Origin: Xenopus tropicalis
Lineage: Eukaryota > Chordata > Amphibia > Anura > Pipidae
Assembly (NCBI RefSeq): GCF_000004195.4
Contig: NC_030685.2
Location: 51,329,516 to 51,393,515 of the forward strand
Length of the DNA: 64,000 nucleotides
Direction of reading: 5' to 3'
In this document: positions 26,101 to 36,904 of the stretch, piece after piece
Layout: each line of letters begins with the position of its first letter
Position numbering within the stretch: position 1 is the first letter of the stretch
Notes under the pieces: generated by a model
Databases searched by the model: none
Seen by the model: the letters and a program-made list of their open reading frames with translations, nothing else
Told to the model about the DNA's origin: nothing
Program-made: the position numbers and the translations under genes

Positions 26101-26290
26101 TTGGTTACTTTATGACCTGTAGGAGATAAGATACTATAGACTGGAAGCTTTGAAGCGATTTTTAAAAAAAATCACAAATTTTGATAAAAACCAATAACTT
26201 TAGGAAAGCATTGCGACTTGATAGTTTGGAGTAGACAGACAGTTGTGCCTATTCTGTATTCCCCAGAATCTGTTCTTTCCAAAAATGTAC
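23172..26290. repeat. ~394-bp tandem array inside the piggyBac element
   Basis: The block TTTCCAAAAAtaTATG recurs at about 23181, 23575, 23969, 24362, 24756, 25157, 25477, 25871 and, diverged, 26277. The spacing is 393-394 bp in the left half, with two irregular steps (~400 and ~320). The left units are nearly identical and the right units form a second, more diverged subtype. Each left unit has an open minus-strand frame (~82 aa), but 394 is not a multiple of three, so the frames do not join; no protein is supported. Confidence 0.95.
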
Positions 26291-26788
26291 AATTTTCTGG
26301 GATAAACCTTCTGTTAGTGGAATTGTGGCCTTGAAATCCAAAGTATGCAGTTTTTTTGGAGCAGTGCTTTGGAATTTGGTAGTGTACTGCTGGGAGTTTT
26401 TGACCTATACAAGTGAGAAATCTCCATAAAACTATATATATTTGGTATTGGCACGTTCAGGAGACATGGGACTTTCCAAATCAGTTGTATATTCGTGCAT
26501 AAAATAATTTTTGTTTCTAGTATGTGTGATTATATTATGGAAAATTTGATTTTTTTTTGCATTTTTAGACATTTAGAAGCCTATATCTTGTTACAGAATT
26601 GGAATTACACAAAAATTCTACCATATTTTGAAAGCTTAGGTTGTTCTGAAAAAAACGATATATTGTTTTCCTTGGTAAACTAAAAGTCCCCCCGAGGAAA
26701 GGCCCCTAAAGTGAAACAGTGCAAAATGTTCAAAAACTGTCTGGCAATACAAGTTCCGCTTTGACCAAAATGGCTGGCAGTAAAAGGG

Positions 26789-28200
26789 TTAAAGGGTTAC
26801 ACACGATAAATGTAAACAAGGCACCTGGGCCAGATGGAATACACCCTCAGGTACTGAGAGAGCTAGGGACAGAATTGCAGTGGCCCTTGTTTCTGATATT
26901 CTCAGACTCTCTTTCATCAGGTATGGTACCTAGGGATTGGAAGAAGGCGAATGTCATTCCCATATTTAAAAAGGGAGTAAGATCTCAGCCTGGCAATTAT
27001 AGGCCTGTAAGTTTGACATCCGTGGTGGGCAAGTTATTTGAAGGCTTGTTAAGGGATCACATTCAAAATTATGTACTGGAGAATGCCATTATGAGCAGTA
27101 ATCAGCATGGCTTTATGAAGGACAGGTCATGTCAGACCAATTTAATTGCTTTTTATGATGTGGTAAGTAAGAAGCTGGACAGTGGGGATGCAGTAGATAT
27201 AATCTATTTGGATTTTGCCAAAGCATTTGATACCGTTCCCCACAAACGACTGCTTTCTAAGCTAAGGTCTATTGGTCTTAGTGAAGTCGTTTGCACATGG
27301 ATAGAAAACTGGCTACAGGATCGGGTACAGAGGGTGGTTGTTAATGGTACATTCTCTACTTGGAGTAAGGTTCTCAGTGGGGTCCCTCAGGGGTCTGTAC
27401 TGGGTCCACTTTTGTTTAATTTGTTCATAAATGACTTAGGGGAGGGTATTATGAGTAATGTATCAGTGTTTGCAGATGACACAAAACTCTGCAGACCAGT
27501 CAATTCTATCCAGGATGTGACATCCCTGCAGCAGGATCTTGACCAACAGGCAATCTGGGCAGCTAAGTGGCAGATGAGATTTAATGTGGATAAATGTAAG
27601 GTCATGCACCTGGGATGTAAAAATATGCAAGCCCCGTATACCCTTAATGGGACTGCACTAGGCAAATCCATAATGGAGAAGGACCTTGGAGTCCTTGTAG
27701 ATAATAAACTTGGCTGTAGCAAGCAACGCCAGGCAGCAGCTGCAAGGGCAAACAAGGTTTTGAGCTGTATTAAAAGGGGTATAGATTCACGGGAGGAGGG
27801 GGTTATTCTTCCCCTTTACAGAGCGCTGGTAAGGCCCCATCTAGAATATGCTGTTCAGTTTTGGTCTCCAGTGCTCAAACGGGACATTATTGAGTTAGAG
27901 AGGGTCCAGAGAAGGGCAACTAAGCTGGTAAAGGGTATGGAAAGTCTCAGTTATGAAGAAAGACTGGCCAAGTTGGGTCTGTTTACACTGGAGAAGAGGC
28001 GCTTAAGAGGTGACATGATAACTATGTATAAATATATAAAGGGATCATATAATAACCTCTCTAATGTTTTATTTACCAGTAGGTCCTTCAAACGGACACA
28101 AGGGCACCCACTTCATTTAGAAGAAGGGAGGTTGAACTTGATGGACGTATGTCTTTTTTCAACCCAACTTACTATGTTACTATGTTACTATATATATATA
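26789..28200 (+). mobile_element. CR1-clade LINE, 3' portion (reverse transcriptase)
   Basis: Resumes the LINE split at 22318 in the same reading frame. The long frame contains KAPGPDGIHP, NYRPVSLTSV, catalytic motif A (YLDFAKAFDTV, ~27205), motif B (GVPQGSVLGPLLF, ~27378) and motif C (FADDTKL, ~27466). The thumb/C-terminal region reads NKVLSCIKRGIDSREEGVIL and LVKGMESLSYEERL. All catalytic aspartates are present and no stop occurs before the end of the domain. The 3' end is TTTTTTCAACCCAACTTACT followed by short TATGTTAC repeats and a TA run. CR1-clade assignment is from motif spelling; the enzyme would copy its own RNA at a nicked target. Confidence 0.92.
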
Positions 28201-28203
28201 TAT

Positions 28204-29030
28204 CATTTATACTTTCATTGTTTTAAGCTACTTTATGGAAACTGTATATTTTGTTTGGCTAGACCAGTTCAAATAACTGCCTGTTTTTAATGAGATCCAT
28301 TCCCCCTTTGCTGTGTGATATCTTTGTACAGAAGCACTGAAACGCTTATTATTTCCCCTTGTTTCCAGACATATTCAGTGATCTACATCCCCCAGGAACA
28401 GCTGGTGATGCCCTAGGACATCATGCTATATAAGAATGCCAACATTTTGTATATTCAAGGGACACAGCCTTGTCAATTCCAATAGTAAATGTTATTACTT
28501 AAGAAGAATAAGTCAAATTACAACAAAGGAAAAACCATTTTCCAGTATTGGATGGGTAGAAGCTCAAAAAGCCTAATGTGCCTAAGAAGGAAGTTTAACC
28601 TGTTACAGTCACATTAATTGCGTGTTTTCAAATAAATTGGCATAAGTTATTTGGCACCTAAAGTTTTCATTTTTTTCCTGCCAGCAATTTACAATATTCT
28701 GTTGTCGTTTTTTAAGGGTATTTCCTGGGGGCAATGTTTACCTAGGAAAACTATTTTTTTCCTCCAGGACAATTTAAGCTTTCTAATCTATCTACATTTT
28801 TGTGAATCTTCACTTCCACAGCAGCTCTAAACTGAATTTTCATATTGTAGTATCATAGCATCAGAAATCAGCATGCTTTTGATTTTAGAGCCAAAGAGGC
28901 CCCTAACATTAAGGTGGCCCCATAAATGCCCTCTTTAAAAGAATACAAATCTTGACAAAGTTAAAATGGGTGAATATGATCAGACTGCAGAGTTTGGTAA
29001 AACTAAAGATAACAATAAAATATCAACTTT
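28204..29030. other. unannotated AT-rich intron
   Basis: No gene or element recognised. Confidence 0.4.
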
Positions 29031-29290
29031 AAAACTCGCAGTTTACAGTATACCCTGTTCTTGGGTTTAAATAAAATCAAGTCAGGAGATTTCTTAACAG
29101 CTGACATGGCTGCTGCAAAATAAACACTGCCAGAACTCTACTCCCTGCTTTCAGCTCTCTTAGCTTTTAATTAGTCAGTGACTTTAGGGTTCAGTTAGTT
29201 TGTGAGCAGGCAGGTCAGATTAAAATGCAAACTAACTGAATGGTTGTCCCATATAGCCCCCCTCAAGTCACTGATTGGCTACTGACTGCT
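29030..29290. repeat. probable dispersed Xenopus repeat
   Basis: The blocks AGTAGAG...CCCTGCTTTCAGCTCTC and CCCCCTCAAGTCACTGATTG are familiar from frog interspersed repeats. No second copy was found in this window. Confidence 0.35.
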
Positions 29291-29309
29291 AACAAGGAGG
29301 TAAAGGAGT

Positions 29310-29560
29310 TAGTAGAGTTCCGGCTATATTGTTAGAGATCTGCCCACTCCAGCCTTTATAGATTAGAAGAGAGACCTGACGATAGTTAGATGGACAGGAT
29401 GGGTCCAGCGTAGCTTTTTTCAGAATGGGTTTGACACAGGTTTTTTTAATAGAGAGAGAAAAGTACCAGAAGTCAGAGAGAAATTGAATATAAGAGTAAG
29501 GGCAGGAGCACACTGTTTTAGTAGTGATGAGGGCATAGGATCCAGTGAACAAGTAATAGT
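29310..29560 (-). mobile_element. possible LINE reverse-transcriptase fragment
   Basis: The minus frame contains VKPILKKATLDPSCPSNYRQ, which resembles the VKPLLKKPxLDP-NYRP block of L2/Rex-type reverse transcriptases. The rest is not recognisable. Confidence 0.35.
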
Positions 29561-30394
29561 TGGACAGGAACAGAGAAGCTGAGAAACTTCAGACTCTGTT
29601 ACAAGATCGAAGGAGCTAAATATGGAAAGAGGAGCTTAGTAGACAAAGAATTTTCGTCCAACAGGTGAATCTGGCAAAAGAGCAAATGTAATGCCTATGT
29701 TCATAATAGCGTTTTCCAGTGTTTGTGCAATATTGATGTACTGAATGCACCTCTTCGTACTAATGGCTCAAGTTAATTATGTCAATATAGTTCTATACCA
29801 TAACGCCATCTATCATAACACTGATATTGTAATAGTAGGTGCTTCAGGTCTTGCTTATGGGTACAACTATAGATTTTCTTTAAATAAATTGCATACAAGT
29901 CTATAAGAGAAAGCTACATTATTAAATTATTATTAATAACACAGATGAGTGCACCTAAAGCTGTAATGTGTCTCTCAGGCAATGAGACTAAACAATTTTA
30001 AAACAAAGCAACCAGTGACTGAAGCTACAGGTTTAAAGAATAGAGTGGTGTTACAAAAATTTTTGAAAAAAGGGGTAAAATGAGCAAGATCTTGGATTAA
30101 ATAAACATTTTATGTAAATAGATTTTTAATTCACAAGCTCTAAAATGGACCTTTCACGTGTTAAGCTTTGGTGGCAACAATTTTCATACAAAAATGAGTC
30201 CTGCCCTAATGTGGATGTACTCCAATGGTGAAGGTTGCTTCAGCTTGTTATAGAAAAGCATAGCGTGAGGGCATTAGGAAAACATGGAATTAACCCCAGG
30301 CCTGCATACGAATAGTGTTGATATCAGAGGTGCACACTCAGCTCAGCTCCTGGCTGAACAGCTGAAAAGATGTAGATCAAAGTTAAATGTAGAA

Positions 30395-30815
30395 CAGGGG
30401 GCTCAAACTCAATTTACCTGGGGGCCAGCAGGAGGCAAAGTCAGGATGAGGCTGGGCCGCATAAGGGATTTCACAAAAAATTGGCTTTCAAGGGATAATG
30501 CAAGGCATGGCGGCTGCTGATTGCGGAAATGACGTTATGCCATCATAACAGTTATTATGGGAAGACGTTCTGTGTGCACAATTAGCTCCTTAGCAGCTAA
30601 TTGTGCACACAGAACGTCTTCCCATAATAACTGTTATGATGGCATAACGTCATTTCCGCAATCAGCAGCTCCCGCCCGCCGTGCCTTGCATTATCCCTTG
30701 AATCGCAATAAAAATCGCGATCCATTCATTGCTTTTGAGAAGGCGTTGGTGCGGGCCACAAAATATTGTACCGAGGGCCGCAAATGGCCCGCGGGCCGAG
30801 AGTTTGAGACCCCTG
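30395..30815. mobile_element. hAT foldback MITE, 421 bp
   Basis: Ends CAGGGGGCTCAAACTC and GAGTTTGAGACCCCTG, flanked by 8-bp duplications ATGTAGAA (30387-30394) and ATGTGGAA (30816-30823). Eight-bp sites and CAGGG ends identify hAT. The centre (about 30505-30680) is an almost perfect palindrome around a 7-base loop at 30588-30594, with arms ~80 bp. No transposase. Confidence 0.88.
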
Positions 30816-30823
30816 ATGTGGAA

Positions 30824-31800
30824 CAAACTTTTGATATTGAAACTTTCACAAAAATAGAAAAGTATCAATATCTCTTTCGATGTGAGATTCTTTTTCCAAA
30901 TGTAACGTTTGTAGGCACTAAACTAAGGACACTATAACTGTATAACTATAACTCCTAGATTCAATATACAGTTTTGTGTTGGGTTTTTCATATAAACTTA
31001 TACTTAAAAGATCACAAAAACAATTGTGAATGAATGGGATGCTCCATGCTGCAGACAAGTGTGGATGTGCATGTTTTTTTGCTTATACAGTTTTCAGGTG
31101 TTATGGTATATGTATGAGAGCAGCTACTCATTCCACTGAATGGAAATGTGTCGGTAAGTACTCTAAAATGATCATAGTCCATAATTTTACATGGGAGGGA
31201 TGGGGGACTAAAAGGATAACCAAGTGTGTTTATCACATTACTGTTGCAAAGTAAAATATAGTTTTTAAGGGGCGCACCTCTTCATTATGTGTAGCAAGAG
31301 ACTCATAAGTGTTTTTCCTATTAAAACTTCACTTTGGCCTGCATTTATAAAATGTCAAAGGTGGTATTTTTCTGCTCTAACACACCCTCTGGCAAACTAG
31401 AGATTGCCTGCTTAAATCTGGAGGAAAAATATACATCAATGTTGAAGTGGAAATGTCATAAAAATAGTAAAATGGTACTTTATTTTAATAGCATTTCAAC
31501 AACTGTGACAAAACTATGGACAGATGGTAAACACCTTGACAAGATTTTCTAACATTTTGCCTAAAGAAGTTCTTTATCCTCTCCTAGGAAACAAAAGGAT
31601 TTTGCCAGGTCTAAGCTGTAAACAAATTTCATGGATAATTTAATTGAAAAATATGTAAAATAAAAGAAATATGTAAAAGAAATATTGCTACGGTACAATT
31701 TATTTATGCTTCATATACATACTCATGGTGTATCATTTTGTTTCGTGACCTTTCTGTACCTGTTTTTATTATTGTTTTGGAGCCAAGAATTGAATAAGGA
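30824..31800. other. unannotated AT-rich intron
   Basis: No gene or element recognised. Confidence 0.4.
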
Positions 31801-32074
31801 TTAGTGATGGGCAAAATGTTTCGCCAGGCTTGGATTCACGGCGAATTTCCGCGTTTCGCCATTGGCGGATTGTTTCGCGAAACGGATGAAAAAATTTGCT
31901 GTGGAAAAATTTGCAGCGCGTCTAAAAATTTTCCTCCGCGTCAAAAGAATAGCCGCACGACAAAAGAATAGCCGCACGACAAAAGAATAGCCGCATGACA
32001 AAAGAATAGCCGCACGACAAAACATTCGCAAATTTTTCGGCGACGCAAAACGGGACAGATACGCCCATCACTAA
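31801..32074. mobile_element. TTAGTGATGGGC MITE, 274 bp
   Basis: Ends TTAGTGATGGGC and GCCCATCACTAA. The inside is CG-rich with TTTCGC/GCGAAA words. It holds four tandem copies of a 19-bp unit (CAAAAGAATAGCCGCACGA) at 31942-32017. A diverged copy lies at 63616-63841. Confidence 0.85.
31942..32017. repeat. 19-bp minisatellite, 4 copies
   Basis: Units start at 31942, 31961, 31980 and 31999. One copy differs by a single base (CATGA for CACGA). Confidence 0.97.
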
Positions 32075-33548
32075 TAGGGATAATTTACTGCCCATATGCC
32101 CAAAGGTGGTCAAGAGATAGTATCCTTGCTACTTTTAAGTAGGACTACAGGCTTGTAAAAAAACAAATACCTACCATTTTGCTTCATCCTTGTCTTTACC
32201 TTCTTATCTCTGGTCTCATAGTGTAGGAGTTTTAGGAGTCTTGCCATAGAAAGTTCCATGACCCCAAAGAAGCATTTGTAAATACCAATGGTGGCAAGGG
32301 TTCACCTAAATGAGGCCTATTCAGCGGTCTCCCAGGATTTCTAGGGAGCAGACTGCTCCACTGATTGTGTGTATCAATTCTGAACTCATTGGGTAACAAA
32401 TAATTTTGATATTCATAATAGACTGTTTGACAGATCAACTATTTTTTTTTTTGGGTTTTCATCAAGTTCTTCAGCTTTCACTTCTCAGCAATGCATGCAA
32501 GAGCTCTTCCTTTAAACATGTTGATATCTGGCCTAGGTGTTGATGTCTACTGACAGCTGGAAAGAGGTCTGATTGGTGACATATCTACTTTTTATAGGAC
32601 TGAACTAAAAGCTCACTAGAGTGGTATTCTAGCACGCCACAACAGCTGGGTCCTGTTGAAATTCTTTCTGTATGCATGCGAATGGTAAGAACGAGGGCAG
32701 CAGTAAGAAATGCCTGTTGCTGTAATCAAAGAGCTTCCTTTGAACTTGATGGTACTGTTTTTAGTGCAGTCAAATAAACATGGCATAAAGTATTCAGATT
32801 GCTAGCCATGTAGCTGCTTAAACAGTGAAAGAGTAAAATCCTTTATCTTGCCACAGTTAGAATTATTTTTCTACACTGAATATTCACAACTGTGCAGTCT
32901 TAGGTTAGTAGGGTTGCTGTTTCAGATCAGGGGGCATGATCAGTGCTGTATTCAGGTCTGGTGCCACCCTAGGAACCTGAACTTAATGTCCCCCCCTGTG
33001 CAGAAATGACATCATGTGACAGGTGCACACAACGAGTGACGTCCACCGTCCGCAAGTCTGTTGTCCCTTAACCCACCCCCCAGCTCCACTGCAGGCCACT
33101 TCCTTTGTATATCTGGGGAGAGTTTTTATTTTTTCTTTTGAAAAATTTAATCTGCTATATAGACACCCAAAGGCCGCCTCCCTAAAGCTGGTACAGGCCC
33201 TTGGGTGCCTATGTTTAAATACAGGAATGACAAAAAAGAATGTCCAGCCTCCAAACCTTTAAATATTGTTGGAATATAGTGCCCAACATAGGACAATAAT
33301 TTAGATGCGGAGTTCAATCAAAGCTGAGGGGCTGCAAGTCGTCAATCCCCGATGCATATACTATAAATATCTAATGAATTGTAAACATTACAATGGGTAA
33401 TCTATGCTTTTTTGGACAACATGTACTCTCTCCCCTACAGGACTCCTGTAAATGCAAAAGACCACTACATATGAGAAAAATATAAGAATGCAATAAGCCA
33501 CCATGAGTTGTAGCTGTAGTTGTGGCTGTAGTTGGCAGTTGACTTATA
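32075..33548. other. unannotated intron with one GC-rich repeat-like block
   Basis: 32940-33260 (GTCTGGTGCCACCCTAGG ... CCCTTGGGTGCCTATG) looks like an old interspersed repeat. Nothing else seen. Confidence 0.4.
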
Positions 33549-33737
33549 AAAGGTGGCCATACACAGACCATAAAAGCTGCTGACTTGGTCCCTCTAGACC
33601 AAGTAGGTACCTTAATGGCTTCTGCATGAGCCCGCCAATGGACCTGCCTGATCTTGTTATTCAGGCAGATATCAAAAAGTCAGTCCAATGATCAGGGGCC
33701 AAATTGGACATAGTATTGGCAGTGTATGGCAACCTTT
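33549..33737. mobile_element. MITE, 189 bp
   Basis: Inverted ends AAAGGTGGCCATACAC and GTGTATGGCAACCTTT. The inside has GACTTGGTC/GACCAAGT and CAGGCAGAT/TGCCTGAT pairs. No coding. Confidence 0.75.
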
Positions 33738-34564
33738 AGGGTACACCCTCCCAGAGGGTGGAGATAGATACCCCCATTTCTGCTAAATGGGTGGGTTCCA
33801 GAGGTGTGTGCATCAGCTTTCTAGACTAGATTCAGAAATTCCACAATCCTGCTAAAAGCCTCTGTTGTTTAAATGGCATTTCCAGGCCATACCTGCTAAA
33901 CATATATGTGAATCACTGTAATACAGTATGAAAGAAAATGTGGGTGTAATATCATACATTTATTAAATAGCAGTCATTAATTATCAAGCACAGGTATATT
34001 ATTTCCAAATGCTGTAAAGCTTTTGTAGCAGTTACTAACATAAATGATGAGTATACATGATGAGTATTCAAGATCAATGTTTGAGTATTATATATATTAT
34101 ATATTATTATGTTTGTACAACTATGAATATATTTTTATAACTAACAAAGAACGTTACTGTTCTGTCCCCAACAAATTGCCATGTAAAAGCCAATATTGCT
34201 ATGTACTGGGTTAAAGGCTATTCAAGCACATATACACATGTAGCTCTAACGGCTGGCCTAGGAGGTTTCACATATAACCTGGCCTAAAAATGCAGAGACC
34301 GAGTCATCAAATGCATCAATTTAAATACAAATTAGATGTCCACCAGTCCTGTGTTGTATAGTCCTGTGTTGTATATTTCCACCATACAGGTTTCCCAGTT
34401 AAATTGCTGATGTGATGAGTTTATATTAGAATTTACATACTGATTTGCTAATTGGCAATAGGGGTAGATGGTGCAATAGACTGTTCTGACCCCAATGCAA
34501 TAATATTAAATGTAGCTGAAATAATTACTGATTTGTCATGCAGAAATACTTAACAAGAATCCAA
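33738..34564. other. unannotated AT-rich intron
   Basis: No gene or element recognised. Confidence 0.4.
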
Positions 34565-35129
34565 TTAAAGGGGTTGTTTCAGTATGGTTATAGAGAGTGA
34601 TAGTTTGAGACAATTTGCAATTGGTATTCATTTTATTTAGCTTTTGTTGCAGCAACTCTTCAGGTTGTTATGGTCTAAATTATCCTAGTATCCAGGTACT
34701 GGTCTTAATGAGCGACTATGAGAGAATATAAATAGAGAATATGAAAGCAATAATAAAAATAACATTGTTGCCTCATAGAGCAATAGTTTTTTTTTTGGTG
34801 ACCCCAATTGAAACCTGTAAAGCAGCGGTTCTCAACCTGTGGGTCGGGACCCCTTTGGGGGACAAAGGAACCTAAGACCCTCAAAAAGCACATATTTTCG
34901 ATGGTCTTAGGAATAATTTTATGGTTGGGGGTCACCACAACATGAGGAACTGTAATAAAGGGTCACGGCATTAGGAAGGTTGAGACCCACTGCTGTAAAG
35001 AACCAGTAGAAGTAGGCAAATAATTCAATATCTATACAAAATAAAAAATGAAGAAAAATTGAATAGTTGCTAAGAACCGGTCATTAAAACCATACTAAAA
35101 GTTAATTTAAAGGTGAACTACCCATTTAA
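34565..35129. mobile_element. TTAA MITE (T2-like) carrying a SPIN insertion
   Basis: TTAA at 34565-34568 and 35126-35129. Ends are TTAAAGGGGTTGTTTCAGTA and AAAGGTGAACTACCCATTTAA. The interior GAGACAATTTGCAATTGGT recurs at 47385. The continuous element is broken at 34823 by a hAT (SPIN) copy. Confidence 0.82.
34823..34992. mobile_element. SPIN-type hAT MITE, 170 bp
   Basis: Ends CAGCGGTTCTCAACCTGTGG and AGGTTGAGACCCACTG are those of the SPIN ('Space Invaders') hAT family, known from several tetrapods including Xenopus. Inside, TTTATGGTTGGGGGTCACCA and CATGAGGAACTG agree with the same family. It is flanked by a perfect 8-bp duplication CTGTAAAG (34815-34822, 34993-35000). It is an internally deleted, non-coding copy. 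Confidence 0.9.
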
Positions 35130-36340
35130 TAAGGGATCTTCTGGTAACCCTACCTATTTTAAAGACTAATCCTTTGTCAGGCTTTTATTTTGTTTTCAAT
35201 GTCCTAGTCTCTAAAAATCGTAACTATTGGTGCGCACAATACACCAACGTTTTGGCATAGCTGCATATTTGCATCCCCCCTAGGAATTTAATTGAAACAT
35301 TTTGGTTACCCTTTTCCTTTAAAAGCAAATATACATCTTTTTTCCCAGGGATGACTAAGTTAATTATCCCTACATAAAGTAACTGCCGGTGCAACTCTCA
35401 GACTAAAATGAATTATCCCATGGTGAAGATAGAATAATAATTAGTGCGGAAGAAATCTAGCTATTCTCAAAGCGTGTATTAAAGAACTTAATGCAATTTC
35501 TGAAGTGCAGAAGAAAAAGAATAGTGCATTTATTAAGTGTACTGCATTTTGTTATTAAAATTGTATTCTTTTATTATGTAATTTATGAGGTCTTTTATAT
35601 ATTTTGAGCAGTCTGTTCATTTTTAATGTACTAGAAACAGATCCGCAGTTGCAGATATAAAAACGCAACAAATCAGAATAATAAATATATCTTTGGGTTC
35701 TAATCCTTGTTGAGAGAGGAAATAAAAGCTGACAAAAATAGGATATGTATCGAGGACGTAGGAAGATGCAACTGTATTTTAATTAACACACAATAATAAG
35801 ATTTGAGAATGAAGCTATGAATTGCACTGATTACACTTATCTCAGCCTTAGTAATATGTTCCTAGGTTGCAAAAGTAAGAAGAATATCAGTCTACTTGGA
35901 GGAACGATTAGCTAAATACTTTGATAAGCAGTGAAGTTTCAAAAGATTGCAGTACATGGGTCGATTCCCAAACCTTCTAATTCTTCTCCGCAAGCCAGAA
36001 AATGAGGCCATGTGCCATTTAAACCAACAATGTATCTCTGGTGTGTGTGAATGAGTCCCTTTTACTATATGAATAATATTGCTAACACTAGCCAACTCTT
36101 TGGTGGGGAAATTCTTATACAAGTAGCATCAGGGAAAATGCATGGTTTTGCAGCAGGTAATGCTGTTTTCATTCTACTGGCTTAGGAAAAGCCGGATTAA
36201 TAGCTCCCTAAAGTGAATGGTGGGAGAGTAGGATAGACCTTCCATTCTGAACTCCAGTTAATGTTTTCAGTTGGCCAGCTCTAGGTAGGCTGCAGGTGAA
36301 GCAGCAAATAAAAAAGCTGTGGGATTATACAGCAAGAGGT
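35130..36340. other. unannotated AT-rich intron
   Basis: No gene or element recognised. Confidence 0.4.
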
Positions 36341-36344
36341 TGAT

Positions 36345-36900
36345 GCTCAGAAAGGGTTGACTCTCAACGCAGGGCACAGAGCAGGAAGGCTGCCTGCCTG
36401 TGTTAGGAACTCCCGGAGGGGCTGAGGGTGCTGTCTGCTACTGCAAGGAGCAGAGGGAGCTATAACCAAGAGCAGAAGGTCTCTTAGAGCAGGGCACAAG
36501 GCAGGAAGGTTACCTGCCTGTGTGAGGAACTCCCAGAGGAGCTGGGGGTGATGCCTGCCACTGCAAGTAGCAGAGGCAGTGTGTGACCAGGTGTATGAAA
36601 GCTGAGGAGAGTCAGCAAGGCTTAGTGAGAAGCCAAAGTGTGCCAGAGGCTGGTGTGCTGAGATCCCAGGAGGGGAGAGTCAGCAGGGCTGAGTGAGTAG
36701 CTCGAGTGTTCATGAGTGTGAGAGTCACTGTGGATGTGTGAAAGTCATTGGGGATGGTGAGAAGCCCCGGGAAAAGGTTCCAGAGTGTAAGAGTTACCCT
36801 GGAAGGTGAGTGCCCCAAAGAAAGGACAAATCATGAACATGTGTGATGAACTGTGATGTTTGTGTTGGGAAGAATTTGCCCCAAATAAACTTGTGTTTTT
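36345..36900 (+). repeat. GC-richer repeat with a 120-bp tandem duplication
   Basis: The block GCAGGGCACA...GGCAGGAAGG...CCTGCCTGTGT starts at 36369 and again at 36489. After 36600 come irregular GAGAGTCAGCA/GTGAG/AGTCA words, ending in an AATAAA at 36885. The composition is unlike the flanks; it might be a solo LTR or other retroelement 3' end, but no diagnostic ends were identified. Confidence 0.5.
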
Positions 36901-36904
36901 TTCC

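Larger units (their letters stand above)
22319..26788. mobile_element. non-autonomous piggyBac-type element (Uribo2-like ends), 4.47 kb
   Basis: TTAA flanks both ends (22315-22318, 26789-26792). The terminal inverted repeat is CTCTTTTACTGCCA at left and TGGCAGTAAAAGGG at right (one mismatch). TTAA target site and C/T-rich ends are diagnostic for piggyBac. The left end (ACTGCCA, then a chain of hairpins) matches what I remember of Xenopus Uribo2. The inside has no transposase frame: it holds six hairpins (22321-22579), a TTTACACAC-rich tract (22660-22960), a 394-bp tandem array and an AT-rich tail. It would need transposase supplied in trans. Confidence 0.88.

Noticed and set aside
22315..26792. 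A possible CRISPR-like or defence locus because of the regular repeats and hairpins
   Set aside because: Units are ~394 bp with no spacers, the ends are piggyBac with TTAA, and the context is a vertebrate intron.
27387..27755. 122-aa minus-strand frame
   Set aside because: Antisense shadow of the CR1 reverse transcriptase.
35230..35280. AACGTTTTGG word as another Penelope tail
   Set aside because: No stem-loop or AATAAA context next to it.
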